NCBI GenBank assembly: GCA_009787785.1
Contig: WQSR01000012.1
Coordinates: forward strand, 4,201-56,494
DNA length: 52,294 nucleotides
Origin: Defluviitaleaceae bacterium
GTDB lineage: Bacteria; Bacillota; Clostridia; Lachnospirales; WQUN01
Direction of reading: 5' to 3'
The position numbers and the translations under genes were made by a program. Positions 52,152 to 52,294 of this stretch are shown here, in pieces; positions within the stretch are counted from its first letter, which is position 1, and each line of letters starts with the position of its first letter. The notes beneath the pieces were generated by a model. That model saw only the letters and a program-made list of their open reading frames with translations, was not told the DNA's origin and did no database searches.

Positions 52152-52294
52152 CATGCTATAGCCGATTAAATTGGAAACCGTCTGCCCGACAAGTACTGTG
52201 TATGAAATGAACCGTGGGAAGCTTCCGTCCTCGCTTGTACACGAAATTCGCCCGAATGGGCCCAGCGGCGGCGCAGTGCGCCACGAATGCGCGG
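52152..52294. other. Gene-free end of the window with short hairpins
   Basis: No gene supported. Visible are the palindrome GGAAGCTTCC, the hairpin GCCC-GAAT-GGGC and an inverted GGCGCA/TGCGCC pair. The stretch may be the start of another repeat element cut by the window edge. Confidence 0.35.

Overview
The window reads as a chromosomal piece of a fairly GC-rich, low-oxygen member of the Bacillota (Clostridia-like). The evidence is the combination of IreB, RuvX, a DUF1292 domain, RNase J, RecD2, ComF, a CarD-type regulator, a YtgP/SpoVB-type flippase, PerR-controlled peroxide defence and strong AGGAGG-type ribosome binding sites. No rRNA, tRNA or CRISPR array was seen. Gene density is high and many neighbours overlap by 1-20 bases (ATGA, TAATG, GTGA junctions), so most genes sit in translationally coupled operons.

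Left part (1-14.6 kb, all minus strand): hexuronate catabolism (uxuA, partial uxuB), a small methyltransferase, and a long run reading moxR - DUF58 - transglutaminase - ABC ATPase - secreted CARDB-repeat protein - FtsX-type permease - maf - acpS - EamA transporter. The first six of these look like one cell-envelope module: an AAA+ chaperone with its DUF58 and transglutaminase partners, and a MacB-like ABC pair that brackets a large exported adhesion-like protein. From 14.6 to 19.5 kb a DUF234 ATPase, with tandem palindromes at its promoter, diverges from recD2-comF-membrane protein.

19.5-22.6 kb is an accessory, partly AT-rich island. It holds a membrane-anchored protein with an abortive-infection-like C-terminus, a prophage scar (head-closure protein plus the C-terminal piece of a terminase large subunit) and an inverted-repeat element of about 190 bp. 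Next comes an ahpC - ahpF-like - perR peroxide operon with a near-consensus Fur/PerR box, facing a carD - PHP - nagB - flippase operon. Then follow an M48 protease, an RNA methylase, a small membrane protein and lepA.

33.6-45.5 kb is the signalling region. Four overlapping genes with visibly lower GC make a self-contained c-di-GMP phosphorelay: two membrane-free hybrid kinases with Hpt domains, a REC-GGDEF cyclase and a REC-HD-GYP phosphodiesterase. After hemW comes a second set: a FIST-domain protein, a PAS hybrid kinase ending in a complete bacteriohemerythrin domain, and a degenerate stand-alone receiver. The two sets look like a phosphorelay controlling c-di-GMP and a separate O2/NO or redox sensor.

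The right part (45.6-52.3 kb) is conserved housekeeping: flavodoxin-like protein, mtaB, ireB, a ruvX-DUF1292 fusion and RNase J. It ends at a nested hairpin with 37-bp perfect arms, then an S41-type lipoprotein. The strongest candidates for something not described before are the c-di-GMP relay with its shared C-terminal kinase module, the FIST/hemerythrin kinase set, the nested inverted-repeat terminator and the CARDB export module.
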